64,000 nucleotides of DNA from Spirochaetales bacterium (GCA_018433865.1 JAHDQJ010000002.1:62001-126000); one strand, 5' to 3'. Positions 8,051 to 18,035 are shown, counted from the first letter of the stretch. Notes: generated from the sequence alone by a model not told the origin. Program-made: numbers and translations.

Positions 8051-9480
8051 GAGCCCACCTCCGTCTCAACCACCCGCCCGTCGATGATACGGTACTGCCG
8101 TTCAGCGAGATTTTTTGCGAAGGTCCGATCATGCGTGATCACCACCACCGCCGCCCCACGGCTTCTCAACAGTGCGACGATCTCGAACGCCGCAGCGTAG
8201 GTGACTCCGCTATCGAGCTCATCGATGATCACGAACGGACGATCGAGAACATGGTAGACCGCAGCTTGCAAGTGCTTGCGTCCACCGTAGCTCATCATCG
8301 TCGGATTCTCATCGGGATCGAGATGGAACAGGGCGGCGCAATCGATGATCATCCGCTCGCGTTCTTGCGGCGAAAGGTCCTTCCTGCGGCGCAACGACCA
8401 ACCGATCTCTTCCCGTACGGAGGGAAGGAATATCCCGTAGTCGGGATTTTGGAACAGATATCCCACCCTGACCTGCAGTTGCTTTTGGTTCACCCGCTCC
8501 CCATCGACTGTCAGGGAGCCTTCCTCACACGGGTCCAGTCCGCAAAGCACGCGACTCAGGGTACTCTTTCCTGCTCCGTTCGGACCGACCAAGGCAACCA
8601 CCTCACCGGAATCGATATGGAAGTCCTCGACACGCAACCTGAACGGTTGCGCCGAGGAAGCCGATCTTCGTGCATGGATGATCGTCAGGTCTCGTGCTGC
8701 CAACCTCCGTTGCGCATCGATATTCCCCGGTTCTTCGAATGCGGTGAAAAGCTGTTCGCTCTCGCGTTCGAAATCGATGACGATACGCTCTTCCGCACCG
8801 AAGGATATCCGGCGGTCGTGGATGCGTCCGTAGGCATCGAAGCTTCCGCGAAACTCATCAAGGTACCGGGAAGCGAACACCAGGACCGTCCGTGCCGCGT
8901 TGGTGAGATGATCCATCAAGCGGGCACGCCAGAGTTCATCCAGGTCATCGAACGGTTCGTCCATGATCCACACGGGAGCATCGATCGCATCGGTGACCGC
9001 AAGGAGAAGCCGCTTGCGTTCTCCCCCGGAAAGCTCCTGGGGATTCACCTCAGCCAGTTCCGTGAGTCCCCACGTCTCCAACGCCCGGTCAACCCGGCGG
9101 ATAATGGTATCGCGGTCGGTTCCCAGTGACTCGAGCGGAAATGCGATCTCGTCCGCGCACGTGGTCATCATCAGCTGTTCCTGAGGATTCTGGGTCACCA
9201 AGGAGATTGCACGGGTCAGTTCCCATGGTTCCGTCGCAACCAGATCCTCCCCGGCGATGCGGATCACTCCTGAGAGTTCTCCTTCCGCATGGCGGGGAAC
9301 CAACGCGCAAAGGATCCGGGAGAGGGTCGACTTGCCACTGTCGGGAGGTCCGAGGATGAGCATCCGCTCTCCTTCCTTGACCGTCAGGTCGAGGGCGGAC
9401 AAGAGGGGACGGAGACGCTGTGAACCGGAGTATTCGCGATAGGAGAATGAAAGATCCCTGACTTCGATCATGTGCTTCAT
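8047..9480 (-). CDS. ECF transporter fused double ATPase
   Basis: 477 residues with two complete ABC domains, as in YkoD-like ECF ATPases. Domain 1 (about 1-220): Walker A GPPDSGKSTLSR, signature LSGGERKR, Walker B VWIMDEPFDD. Domain 2 (about 255-477): Walker A GPNGAGKSTLSR, Walker B FVIIDELDSG, but the signature reads MSYGGRKHLQ rather than LSGGQ, so the two composite sites are unequal. It overlaps the acyltransferase gene upstream and EcfT downstream by ATGA. Energises uptake through the T and S components. Confidence 0.93.
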   Translation of the reverse strand: MKHMIEVRDLSFSYREYSGSQRLRPLLSALDLTVKEGERMLILGPPDSGKSTLSRILCALVPRHAEGELSGVIRIAGEDLVATEPWELTRAISLVTQNPQEQLMMTTCADEIAFPLESLGTDRDTIIRRVDRALETWGLTELAEVNPQELSGGERKRLLLAVTDAIDAPVWIMDEPFDDLDELWRARLMDHLTNAARTVLVFASRYLDEFRGSFDAYGRIHDRRISFGAEERIVIDFERESEQLFTAFEEPGNIDAQRRLAARDLTIIHARRSASSAQPFRLRVEDFHIDSGEVVALVGPNGAGKSTLSRVLCGLDPCEEGSLTVDGERVNQKQLQVRVGYLFQNPDYGIFLPSVREEIGWSLRRRKDLSPQERERMIIDCAALFHLDPDENPTMMSYGGRKHLQAAVYHVLDRPFVIIDELDSGVTYAAAFEIVALLRSRGAAVVVITHDRTFAKNLAERQYRIIDGRVVETEVGS

Positions 9481-10226
9481 ACGGACTCGTGGGAAAGCGA
9501 ACGGAATTGCTCTCCGATCGCGCCGTAGACCTTGTCGGGAAGCGCTTTCAACTGCTCGTCATCGAGATCGGCGGTCGGAATCGGTTCGGCCACCGAGATG
9601 CGTACGTGCACCCTCCCGATCCCCTTCTTCTGCTCGAGCGCCTTCCTCGTCCCATCGATCGTGATGGGAACGATCATCGCCTTCGCACGCGTGGCAAGCT
9701 TGAGGCTCCCACTCTTGAACTCGCCCAGCGCACCGGTCTTGCTCCTGGTACCCTCGGGGAAAACGAACATCGGCGTCCCGTTGCGGATATGGTCGACTCC
9801 CCTGAGGATCGCCTCGATGGAGGATCGGGGGCTCTTTCGATCGATATAGACGCAACGCATCGAATCGATCCAGGTATTGAGGATCGGGACCTTCCTCAGC
9901 TCGCTCTTCGCGATGAAACCGGGCCAGATGCGCAGAGCTGCGATCACAGCCGGGATATCGAGGGCGCTCTGGTGATTCGAGACGAAGCATACCGGTGTTC
10001 CGTCACGAGGGATGCGTTCCGTATGCAGTGCCTCGATCTTCATGCGCAACGACCAAAGGATCGTCCTGCTGATATTGGTCCCATTGAACCGCATCCACCT
10101 GGCGGCAATCTTCTGTGCCCCGAACACACGCAAGAGCGCAGCGGGGATGATGCCGACGAAGAGCGAGAGGATGAAGGTAGGTACCACGATCATTATGGCA
10201 ATCGCTAGATGGATCTTTTTCAACAT
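9477..10226 (-). CDS. plsC: Lysophospholipid / 1-acylglycerol-3-phosphate acyltransferase (PlsC family)
   Basis: 249 residues. An N-terminal membrane anchor (LAIAIMIVVPTFILSLFVG) is followed by the HX4D acyltransferase motif NHQSALD (about 84) and the substrate-binding FPEGTRSKTG. It would esterify lysophosphatidic acid to phosphatidic acid at the inner membrane. GGAGGG precedes ATG 10226. It sits 12 bp downstream of the MsbA-like exporter and overlaps the ECF ATPase by ATGA, so it is in the same long run of minus-strand genes. Confidence 0.9.
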   Translation of the reverse strand: MLKKIHLAIAIMIVVPTFILSLFVGIIPAALLRVFGAQKIAARWMRFNGTNISRTILWSLRMKIEALHTERIPRDGTPVCFVSNHQSALDIPAVIAALRIWPGFIAKSELRKVPILNTWIDSMRCVYIDRKSPRSSIEAILRGVDHIRNGTPMFVFPEGTRSKTGALGEFKSGSLKLATRAKAMIVPITIDGTRKALEQKKGIGRVHVRISVAEPIPTADLDDEQLKALPDKVYGAIGEQFRSLSHESV

Positions 10227-10238
10227 GGAGCCCTCCTC

Positions 10239-11957
10239 TCAGCGCAGTTCCTGGTTCCTGTAGAGCCGCTCATAGTGTCCGCCATGAGCGATGAGCTCAT
10301 CATGCGTACCCGACTCCACTATCCTGCCACCGTCCAGTACATAGATTACATCTGCATTCCGTACCGTCGTCAACCGGTGTGCGATGACAATCGCCGTTCT
10401 TCCTGCGGCAAGCCGGCCGAAGGCCTCCTGTATCTGTGATTCGCTCTCGGTGTCGAGCGAGGAGGTCGCCTCGTCGAATATGAGGATAGGGGGGTTCTTC
10501 AAGAATACCCGGGCGATCGAAATCCTCTGTTTCTGGCCGCCAGAAAGCCTTGTTCCCCGTTCCCCGACCTCGGTATCGAGTCCTTCGGAGAGTGAACGGA
10601 TGAATGGTCCGAGATTGGCTTTTTCGAGTGCCTCGAGCATTTGCTCATCGGTCGCATCGCTCTTCCCGTATTTCAGGTTCTCCCTGATGCTCCCATCGAA
10701 TAGGAAGACATTCTGTTGCACGAACCCGATATTCCGTCGCAAGGAGGTCTTCGTGACCTCCGCGACATCCTGGCCGTCGATCAGGATACGCCCCTCCGAA
10801 GGTTCGTAGAATCGTGGGATCAAGGAGACCAGCGTGCTCTTCCCTGCCCCCGACTCCCCGACGATGGCTACGGTCGAGCCACCTTCGATCTTCACCTCGA
10901 TATCCCGCAGGACTGTTTCGGACCCGTGGTCATAGCGGAAGGTGACCCGTTCGAATGAGACGGTACCCTTGTCGACCACCAGTCGGACCGCATCGTCGCG
11001 ATCCTGGATGTCACTTTGGATGTCCATGACCTCGACGAAGCGCTCGAACGCAGCCATCCCTTGCTGCAGCTGTTCGGTGAATCCGATCAAACGGTCGATC
11101 GGAGGGAGCACCACACCGACATAGAGGATGAACACCACGAGGTCGTAGACAGGAACGATCCCGAGATAAATCAGGATCGCGCCTCCGGCCACGGTGGTGA
11201 AGTAGTAGAGTTCCCTGAAGAGCATCATGACCGATTCGTAGCGGGCCATCACCTTGTATTGGTTGCTCCTGGCATCCTTGAACAGATTGTTCACCTGCTT
11301 GAACTTCTGCCGCTCATAACTTTCGCTGGTGAAGGACTGGACTTCACGTACACCCTGGATGGAGTTCTCCACCACCGAGTTGACCTCCGCTACCGTGGAG
11401 CGGACGGCGCGAAACCCCGCCTTGAGCCTGGTCCCGTATCTGATCCCATAAAACAGCATGATCGGAAGCGGGATGATGGAAATGAGTGCCAAGGGTACGC
11501 TGTTGAGGAACATGAATGCATAGGCTCCGATGATGACCACCACGGAGATGAGCAGGTCCTCAGGACCGTGGTGCGCAACCTCCGTGATCATGAACAGGTC
11601 GTTGGTGATCCTCGACATGAGGTGGCCGGTCTTCGTGTGATCGAAGTACCGGAAGGAGAGGCGCTGCAAATGACCGAACAGATCACGGCGCATGTCACTT
11701 TCCATCAGGACGCCTAGCTGGTGTCCCCAACGGACCCTGACGTAGGTACAGATCGTCTGTACCACGTAGATGCCGAGCATCGAGGAGAACACCACCAGCA
11801 TCATCGACCAATCTTGGTCCGGGATGTAGGTCCTGAGCAGTTCCCTTGTCAGCTGGGGAAAAAGTATCGAGAGCAGCGACCCGAGGATCGCAGCTCCCAT
11901 GTCCAGCAGAAAGAGTCTTCGGTATGGCCCATAGTACGAGAGAAAACGCCTAAGCAT
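10239..11957 (-). CDS. ABC exporter, fused membrane and ATPase domains (MsbA/MDR type)
   Basis: 572 residues. An N-terminal six-helix export domain (1-320, with MSRITNDLFMITEV in the coupling region) is followed by an ATPase with Walker A GESGAGKSTLVS, signature LSGGQKQRISIARV, Walker B ILIFDEATSSLD and H-loop AHRLTTVR. A half-transporter that works as a dimer; lipid or drug export is typical. It overlaps the DEAD helicase stop by 8 bp and is followed by PlsC, consistent with a lipid role, though this is contextual. Confidence 0.92.
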   Translation of the reverse strand: MLRRFLSYYGPYRRLFLLDMGAAILGSLLSILFPQLTRELLRTYIPDQDWSMMLVVFSSMLGIYVVQTICTYVRVRWGHQLGVLMESDMRRDLFGHLQRLSFRYFDHTKTGHLMSRITNDLFMITEVAHHGPEDLLISVVVIIGAYAFMFLNSVPLALISIIPLPIMLFYGIRYGTRLKAGFRAVRSTVAEVNSVVENSIQGVREVQSFTSESYERQKFKQVNNLFKDARSNQYKVMARYESVMMLFRELYYFTTVAGGAILIYLGIVPVYDLVVFILYVGVVLPPIDRLIGFTEQLQQGMAAFERFVEVMDIQSDIQDRDDAVRLVVDKGTVSFERVTFRYDHGSETVLRDIEVKIEGGSTVAIVGESGAGKSTLVSLIPRFYEPSEGRILIDGQDVAEVTKTSLRRNIGFVQQNVFLFDGSIRENLKYGKSDATDEQMLEALEKANLGPFIRSLSEGLDTEVGERGTRLSGGQKQRISIARVFLKNPPILIFDEATSSLDTESESQIQEAFGRLAAGRTAIVIAHRLTTVRNADVIYVLDGGRIVESGTHDELIAHGGHYERLYRNQELR

Positions 11958-13728
11958 CCCCTTTCTTCCTCTTGAACAACCGGGCGATCAAACCCTGTTT
12001 CTTTTGAGGTGTCTTGGGGGCGGCGGTCTCTTTGGCTGTTGCGGGTTGCACGTGTTTCGCAGGTTCGGGCGAAGCGGCTTTCATCACCGGAGAACCTTTG
12101 TTCTCCTTGGGGGCGGATGGTCTCGGGCTTGGGGAGCCTTGCCGTCTCTTTCCTCCCTGGCGTTGCTGTCCGCCTTGGGGTTTCACCGCGGCTCGTTGCG
12201 GTTCGACGGAAGGCTTTCCCTCCGTGCCGTAGACTTTCTTGTAGTAGGCGATGCGTTCTTCGAAATCCATCTTTTTGATTTCATTGTAACTCTTGTCCTT
12301 GTTTGCACTGCGTGGTGCAGCAGGTTGGACACCTTCGCGAGGAGGACGGCTGGGCCTCTTCTCGCTTCGCACCGGTTTCGCATCGGACTTGGTTGCCGAA
12401 GCGGGTCGTTCGCCGCTGCGCCTCGGCTTGGGAGAGGCAGGTCTCTTCGTTCTCGGCGAGGATCCGCGAGGCCCCCTTCCCCTGTCCGGGCGGGAGGCGA
12501 ATTCGCTTTCATCAACCAGATCCCTGAAGCGCATGGAAGCGCTTTTGTCCGCGACGGTCGGCAAGCTCTCCTCATCGGCCCAGAGCACGGGAATCTTCAT
12601 CTGGATGTAGTTCTCGATGGCCTCCAAGCCATAGACGAACTGTTCACAGGCCAGAGTGATGGCTTTCCCCGATTTCCCTGCCCGAGCGGTACGCCCGATG
12701 CGGTGGACATAGCTTTCGAAATCTTCGGGAATGTCGTAGTTGACGACCAACTCGAGATCATCGATCTGCAATCCCCGTGCGGCGACATCGGTCGCCACCA
12801 AGAATCGCAACTCACCGCTTTTCATCCTGTTGATCACTTGCAACCGCTTGGTCTGTGGCAGGTCGCCCATGAGATACTGGGTCTTGTATCCGTTGACGTT
12901 GAGCCGCTTGCTGATCTCTACGGCCTTGGCCTTCGTATTCGTGAAGATCAGGGCATTGGCAGGATCGTTCTTGGCCATGAGCCGGAGGAACAGGGCGAAC
13001 TTCTCGCTCTTAGAAATGTGGTAGAGTTCCTGGGTGATCGCCTTCACGGTGATCTCTTCCGGCTGCACCTCGATCTCGAGCGGCTCGTTCATATAATCCC
13101 AGGCAAGGTTCCTCACCCTGGTTCCCAACGTCGCGCTGAAAAGCATTGTCTGTCTCTTCTCGCGAGCGACCATCATCCTGAACATCTTCTGGATATCGGG
13201 GTAGAACCCCATATCGAACAGTCGGTCCGCCTCATCGATGATGAAGCTGTCGATGGCCTTGAAATCGAGTTTTCCCATGCTCTGGTAGTCGAGGATCCTT
13301 CCTGGGGTTCCGATGATCAGGTCTACTCCCTCGACGATCTGCTTGTCCTGCTTCGCGTATCCGACTCCGCCGAAGAAACAACCGATGCGGAAATCGGGAA
13401 TCCCGGAGGAGAGAATCTTCGCATCATCCTCGATCTGTACCGCCAGTTCCCTCGTCGGAGCGACGATCAGGGCGACTGGCAATTTGACTGAGAATGCCTT
13501 GTCAGCAGGCAATCTCCTGGCCTCATCACGGGCCTCGGCGAACTTCTGGAGCAGGGTCACGAGAAAGACTGCAGTCTTACCCGATCCCGTCTTGGACTGC
13601 ACCATGACATCCTTGCCTTGCAAGGCACCGGGGAGGACTCTCTCCTGCACAGGCATGCAATCGACGAATCCGGCAGCCTCTATCCCCTTCATCACATCTT
13701 CATGTAGTGGTAATTCATTGAACTTCAT
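11950..13728 (-). CDS. DEAD-box ATP-dependent RNA helicase
   Basis: 592 residues. The helicase core (1-385) shows the Q-motif region, SKTGSGKTAVF, PTRELAVQ, IIDEADRLFD, LFSATL and HRIGRTARAGK, all key motifs intact. The C-terminal 200 residues are basic and low complexity (Arg/Lys/Pro/Ser) and end in GLIARLFKRKKGDA, a likely RNA-binding tail. Probably remodels mRNA or ribosomal RNA. It has no ribosome site: TATAGT lies 6 nt before ATG 13728, so the message is predicted to be leaderless. Which DeaD/RhlE/RhlB role it plays cannot be told from sequence. Confidence 0.95.
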   Translation of the reverse strand: MKFNELPLHEDVMKGIEAAGFVDCMPVQERVLPGALQGKDVMVQSKTGSGKTAVFLVTLLQKFAEARDEARRLPADKAFSVKLPVALIVAPTRELAVQIEDDAKILSSGIPDFRIGCFFGGVGYAKQDKQIVEGVDLIIGTPGRILDYQSMGKLDFKAIDSFIIDEADRLFDMGFYPDIQKMFRMMVAREKRQTMLFSATLGTRVRNLAWDYMNEPLEIEVQPEEITVKAITQELYHISKSEKFALFLRLMAKNDPANALIFTNTKAKAVEISKRLNVNGYKTQYLMGDLPQTKRLQVINRMKSGELRFLVATDVAARGLQIDDLELVVNYDIPEDFESYVHRIGRTARAGKSGKAITLACEQFVYGLEAIENYIQMKIPVLWADEESLPTVADKSASMRFRDLVDESEFASRPDRGRGPRGSSPRTKRPASPKPRRSGERPASATKSDAKPVRSEKRPSRPPREGVQPAAPRSANKDKSYNEIKKMDFEERIAYYKKVYGTEGKPSVEPQRAAVKPQGGQQRQGGKRRQGSPSPRPSAPKENKGSPVMKAASPEPAKHVQPATAKETAAPKTPQKKQGLIARLFKRKKGDA

Positions 13729-13734
13729 GCACCA

Positions 13735-13763
13735 ACTATACTCGGTTTCGCGATATTAGTGTA
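13735..13763 (-). promoter_or_regulatory. Predicted leaderless promoter of the DEAD-box helicase
   Basis: -10 TATAGT (13740-13735) followed by the 6 nt TGGTGC and then ATG 13728. The -35 at 17-bp spacing is poor (TACACT, 13763-13758, 3/6) and overlaps the stop of the aminotransferase gene. No Shine-Dalgarno. Confidence 0.45.
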
Positions 13764-14580
13764 GAGCGTCAAGTTCCCAACTGCGGATCAAGGCATGGAT
13801 CGCAGAAGCATTCGTGAAGGGCGCATTGAACTCTCGGCCATCAAGTGCACGAAGCGGCATCGCCCCCATGCTGGTGGAGGAGATGAACAACTCGTCGAAC
13901 CGCCCTTCGAGGACCTCCCGGAGCTTCGGGGCTTCGAACACGATACGGTATCCCAGCTCGGAGACGGCCTTGATGATCTTGTCCCGGGTCACACCCTCGA
14001 GAACCTCCTCAGTCGCCGCGGTATATACCACGTCCCCCTCGGTCGCGAATGCATTGCTCCTGGTACCCTCGAGAATGCTGCCGCCTTTGTTGATGAGCAA
14101 GGCCTCGAACGCACCCACGGAGCCGGCCTCGCGAAGAGCGAGATAGTTCATCAGCAAGGAACAAGTCTTGTATTGCGGAAGGAAGCGCTCCCCGTGGTAT
14201 GAGACTGCCTTCACGCCCTCAAGGTAGAAACTCTGGGGGTAGCTGAGCATCGGGGAGGCTGTGATGAAGAGTCGGGCCTCAGGGCCACCCATCATGAGTA
14301 TGCGTACGGTCGCCTCTTCGATCCCATCAGCCTCCACCAGGAGCCGAAGCCAAGCGAGGATCTGCTCCGTGGTGAACCGGTGCCTGAGCTGCAATCCGTT
14401 CGCGGAGTGGAAGAGCCGTAGGATATGGTCCTCCGGATAGACGATCTTCCCCCTGATTATCCGCAACGATTCATACACGCCGAATCCATGTTGCAACTCC
14501 CGGTCATATACCGGCAAGGTCGCCTCGGTGGCTTCGACCAGATTCCCGTTGACAATCGCATGCTTGCCCAACACACTCAT
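13756..14580 (-). CDS. Class IV (fold type IV) PLP aminotransferase
   Basis: 274 residues, a typical length for branched-chain or D-amino-acid aminotransferases and aminodeoxychorismate lyases. Landmarks are YDRELQHGFGVYES near the N-terminus, the probable PLP lysine in PQYKTCSLLMNYLA (about 140), LEGTRSNAF with the cofactor-contacting turn, and DELFISSTSMGAMPL. AGGAG precedes ATG 14580. The substrate class (branched-chain amino acid, D-alanine or ADC) cannot be fixed from these motifs. It lies 25 bp downstream of ftsK. Confidence 0.88.
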   Translation of the reverse strand: MSVLGKHAIVNGNLVEATEATLPVYDRELQHGFGVYESLRIIRGKIVYPEDHILRLFHSANGLQLRHRFTTEQILAWLRLLVEADGIEEATVRILMMGGPEARLFITASPMLSYPQSFYLEGVKAVSYHGERFLPQYKTCSLLMNYLALREAGSVGAFEALLINKGGSILEGTRSNAFATEGDVVYTAATEEVLEGVTRDKIIKAVSELGYRIVFEAPKLREVLEGRFDELFISSTSMGAMPLRALDGREFNAPFTNASAIHALIRSWELDALH

Positions 14581-14605
14581 CTTCGCATCTCCTGTGGCGC
14601 CGTGG

Positions 14606-17185
14606 TCAATCGGGGAACTTCAGCAACTCTCGTGGCTTGCTTCCCCTTGCAGGACCTACCAGTCCGTCCTCTTCCATCTGCTCTACCAAGCGTGCTGCCC
14701 GGTTGTAACCGATCTTCAGCCGTCTTTGCAAGTATGAGGCGGAAGCGCTCTGGCGTTCGACCACGATCTTCAGTGCTTTTTCCATGAGCGCCTCATCGCT
14801 GGTCCCGTCAACATCGTCATCCCCGTCATCCACATCATCTTCCGGTTCCTCGTCTTCGAAGAACGCCTCGTCGAGATAGTCGGGCTCTCCCTGTGTCTTC
14901 GCGTAGGCGACGATCCGCTCGACCTCCTCGTCACTGAGGAAGGCTCCTTGTATGCGGATCGAGTGGGGATCCCATCCCGGTGCAAAGAGCATGTCACCGC
15001 GACCGAGCAGTTTCTCGGCTCCCGTTTCGTCTATGATGATCCGGCTGTCGATCTGGCTTGCCACCATGAAGGCAATCCGTGTCGGGATATTCGACTTGAT
15101 GATGCCGGTAATGACGTTCGCCGAAGGTCGTTGGGTCGCAAGCACAAGGTGGATTCCCACGGCGCGGGCCATTGCCGCCAAACGGGCAAGCAGGGTCTCA
15201 AGCTCCTTGCCCACCGTCGCCATCAGGTCGGCGAACTCATCGATGACCACCACGATGTAGGGCAGACGCTCACGAGCAAGCTTCAGCTCACCGATCTTCT
15301 TGTTGTAGGCAGTGATGTTCCGGACCGCCAAGGCATTGAGCAGCTTGTACCGACGATCCATCTCGTACAGACAGAACTCCAAAGCCTTGATGGTCTTCCT
15401 GGGCTCGGTGATGACCGGAGTGAGCAAGTGGGGGATTCCGTTGTAGACACGCAGTTCGACGATCTTCGGATCGACGAGGATCAGCCGGACCTCCTTCGGG
15501 GACCTGCGGTACAACAACGATCCAATCAATGAATTGACGCATACCGATTTTCCCGAACCGGTCGCTCCCGCGACCAACAGGTGCGGTGTCTGGGTGATCT
15601 CGATGACCACCGGTTCACCCGTGATCTTCCTTCCGAGGATCATCGGTACCTGATACTGCTTTGCATCGATGGTAGGCAGCAGGTCCTTGAACCCGATGAT
15701 GGAGCGGTTCTTGTTGGGGACTTCGATTCCCACCGCCTGTTTTCCCGGGATCGGTGCCACGATACGGACCTGCCGGGCAGCCAGCTGCAACGCGATATTG
15801 TCGGAGAGGCTGATGATCGAGCTGACCCTGACTCCGGGAGCCGGGGAGACCTCGAACATCGTGACCGTCGGTCCCTTTACGATGTCCATGAGCGTCGCTT
15901 CGACCTTGAACTGCTTGAGCGTCAAGATCAGGTTTTCTCCTGCCTGCCTTGTCTCCTCATCAATATCGGTGACGTGGTCGGGATAGGTATCGAGAAGATT
16001 CTCCGGGGGATATTCATAACGGAACTTGTTCCGGGACAACAGTGCGGAGGAACCGGCATTGGAGGAGAGCAGGCCGCCTATGCCGCTGATGAGGTCCATA
16101 TCCTCCTCTTCCTCTTCCGTGGTCTGTGCATCGACATCGATGATCTGTGGCATGGGAGCGATAGGCTTGGCCGGTTTGGTCTGCTCTGGTCGAACTGCCT
16201 CGATCCGGTCGCCCTGGGCAGACTCTTCCCCAGCAGGATCCGGTTGCCGCACAACCGGAACTTCCGGTTTCGCCGGCCTCTTCGGGATGCCATTGGGAAC
16301 GACGATCGGAGCAACCGCAGCTTCCTGTGCCATCTGACGCCTCAGCGAGGGAATGGGATCGTAGCGCTTGCCTGCAGGTATCTCCTCAGGCTCCTCGATC
16401 TCTTCGATCGGGGTATCAGCAAGCACTACCGATTCATCCTCACGGACCTTCACGCTCCCTACGTACAGCGATTCTCCCGAGGTCTCCCTTGCACCGATGG
16501 TTTTCAGCACCGGCATCTCCTTGATCTTCGGGAATTCCAGGGGAGTATGGTCATCTTCTCTCATGGGGTAGGCGATGGAGGGGGATACGGGAACGGGTGG
16601 ATCTTCCCGCTCGATCAGGACTACTGCATCCTCCTCGGTATCCTTCTCCTCCTCCGTCTGTCTCTCGCTCGGCCGGACCCGCCTGTTTTCCCGGCTGACG
16701 GATGTGGCCTTGCCTCCGCGCATGCGTGCGAAACGCACCGAGCCGATGGTGAATAGGATCCAGAGCGCCGTCTCCAGGAGAAACGAAAGGATAAGGAGCA
16801 GCATTCCCATCACCGGCTCACGTTCCAGACGGGAGAGGATCGCCATCGGCTCCTTCCCTCCGAATCGAAGCTGCAAAGCGAGGAAGACTGTGTAATACAT
16901 CAACGCACCATACGGGACCATCCACCAGAAGAAGGGACGGCGGAGGGTCGCCAGGAAAAAGAGTGCCCATATACCGAAGAGCGCGGGCAATACGTAGGAT
17001 GCATACGGAGTGGGAACTGCTATGGGTACCGCCTGGAGATGCAGGAATCGGAGCAACGCGGTCAAGTTTCCGTGCAACGGGACCTTCTCGAAAAGTTCGG
17101 CCGGCATCACCGCAGGCGCAAGCGCCAACAGTCCGAGCAAGACACACAGGGTGAAGAAAAACAAGGAAACCGAACGGACCTTCAC
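14606..17185 (-). CDS. ftsK: DNA translocase FtsK/SpoIIIE
   Basis: 859 residues. Four N-terminal membrane helices (within 1-145) anchor it at the septum. A variable acidic/proline linker (about 155-375) follows, then the RecA-like motor with Walker A VAGATGSGKSVCVN and Walker B VVVIDEFADL, and ATQRPSANVITG. The C-terminal winged-helix gamma domain (about 795-859, LQRRLKIGYNRAARLVEQM) would recognise polar sequences in the chromosome. GTG start at 17185 after GGAGG. It pumps DNA during division; it lies 21 bp downstream of uppP. Confidence 0.95.
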   Translation of the reverse strand: MKVRSVSLFFFTLCVLLGLLALAPAVMPAELFEKVPLHGNLTALLRFLHLQAVPIAVPTPYASYVLPALFGIWALFFLATLRRPFFWWMVPYGALMYYTVFLALQLRFGGKEPMAILSRLEREPVMGMLLLILSFLLETALWILFTIGSVRFARMRGGKATSVSRENRRVRPSERQTEEEKDTEEDAVVLIEREDPPVPVSPSIAYPMREDDHTPLEFPKIKEMPVLKTIGARETSGESLYVGSVKVREDESVVLADTPIEEIEEPEEIPAGKRYDPIPSLRRQMAQEAAVAPIVVPNGIPKRPAKPEVPVVRQPDPAGEESAQGDRIEAVRPEQTKPAKPIAPMPQIIDVDAQTTEEEEEDMDLISGIGGLLSSNAGSSALLSRNKFRYEYPPENLLDTYPDHVTDIDEETRQAGENLILTLKQFKVEATLMDIVKGPTVTMFEVSPAPGVRVSSIISLSDNIALQLAARQVRIVAPIPGKQAVGIEVPNKNRSIIGFKDLLPTIDAKQYQVPMILGRKITGEPVVIEITQTPHLLVAGATGSGKSVCVNSLIGSLLYRRSPKEVRLILVDPKIVELRVYNGIPHLLTPVITEPRKTIKALEFCLYEMDRRYKLLNALAVRNITAYNKKIGELKLARERLPYIVVVIDEFADLMATVGKELETLLARLAAMARAVGIHLVLATQRPSANVITGIIKSNIPTRIAFMVASQIDSRIIIDETGAEKLLGRGDMLFAPGWDPHSIRIQGAFLSDEEVERIVAYAKTQGEPDYLDEAFFEDEEPEDDVDDGDDDVDGTSDEALMEKALKIVVERQSASASYLQRRLKIGYNRAARLVEQMEEDGLVGPARGSKPRELLKFPD

Positions 17186-17206
17186 GACTTATCCTCCATG
17201 ACCATC

Positions 17207-18022
17207 TTATACTGTTGCGAACAGTCCGAACAGACCGACTGCAACCAAATAGGGGGAGAAGTACCAAAGCCGTGCTTCCCTGACCATCCACAGCAACAGC
17301 CTGAGCGCCGCAATCCCCGTGACGATCGCAGATAGGCACCCGACCAGCATCGGTACTGCTCCTATCGAGGTCATCGGAGAGTCTTTCGACAAAAGCGTCA
17401 GGACAAGGGCCCCGAGAACCGCAGGGATGGAGAGGATGAAGGAATACTCTCCCGCTTTCTTACGCTCCATTCCTGCCCAGAGCGAGGCAGTGATCGTGGC
17501 ACCGGAGCGTGAGATACCCGCCAAGGTTCCGAAACCTTGGGCAACGCCTGTGATCATCGCCTGTTTCCATCCGAGATTGCCGGAACCCTTCACGAACCGG
17601 GAAGCGAACGGAGTGGATGCAAGCAGTGCCGCACTCACCAACAGCAACATGGAGACAGACTTCCTGCTCTCAGCTTCAAGACCGAAGGCCTTGAGTCCCA
17701 GTGCGATGGCGACCGTGATGACGGTGGCTCCGATGATCGTGGCGATCAGCCGGAGGTGCGGCGCATCTTCCATGGTGTGTGTCCGGCGTACGAAACGCCA
17801 GGCCGCGGCGATCAGCTTTCCCACCAATACCCTGTAGTGAAAGACGATCACCAGGAGTGTAGCCACATGCAGCAAGACATCGAACAGCAGGGGAACCTCT
17901 GGGATATGCAAGTAATCACGGGCGAGGATCAGGTGTCCGGAGCTTGAGACCGGCAGGAATTCAGTGAGCCCCTGCACCACCCCAAGCAGCAAAGCCTCCA
18001 ATACCGATACGCCGTGTTCCAT
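17207..18022 (-). CDS. uppP: Undecaprenyl-diphosphate phosphatase
   Basis: 271 residues, polytopic. It recycles the peptidoglycan lipid carrier by dephosphorylating C55-PP. Both family signatures are present: TEFLPVSSSGHLIL near residue 22 and GISRSGATITAS near 165. The start at 18022 is set by GGAGGGACGAGG just upstream and the MEHGVSVLEALLLG N-terminus; the open frame runs on to 18472, through most of the upstream rsmG region, and should not be used. Located between rsmG and ftsK. Confidence 0.95.
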   Translation of the reverse strand: MEHGVSVLEALLLGVVQGLTEFLPVSSSGHLILARDYLHIPEVPLLFDVLLHVATLLVIVFHYRVLVGKLIAAAWRFVRRTHTMEDAPHLRLIATIIGATVITVAIALGLKAFGLEAESRKSVSMLLLVSAALLASTPFASRFVKGSGNLGWKQAMITGVAQGFGTLAGISRSGATITASLWAGMERKKAGEYSFILSIPAVLGALVLTLLSKDSPMTSIGAVPMLVGCLSAIVTGIAALRLLLWMVREARLWYFSPYLVAVGLFGLFATV

Positions 18023-18035
18023 CCTCGTCCCTCCC

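Noticed and set aside
12004-13491. Long open frame (495 codons) on the plus strand
   Set aside because: It lies wholly antisense to the DEAD-box helicase, whose motifs are unmistakable. High GC makes long shadow frames common here.
15581-16756. 391-codon plus-strand open frame
   Set aside because: Antisense to the ftsK linker and motor region; composition follows the ftsK codons.
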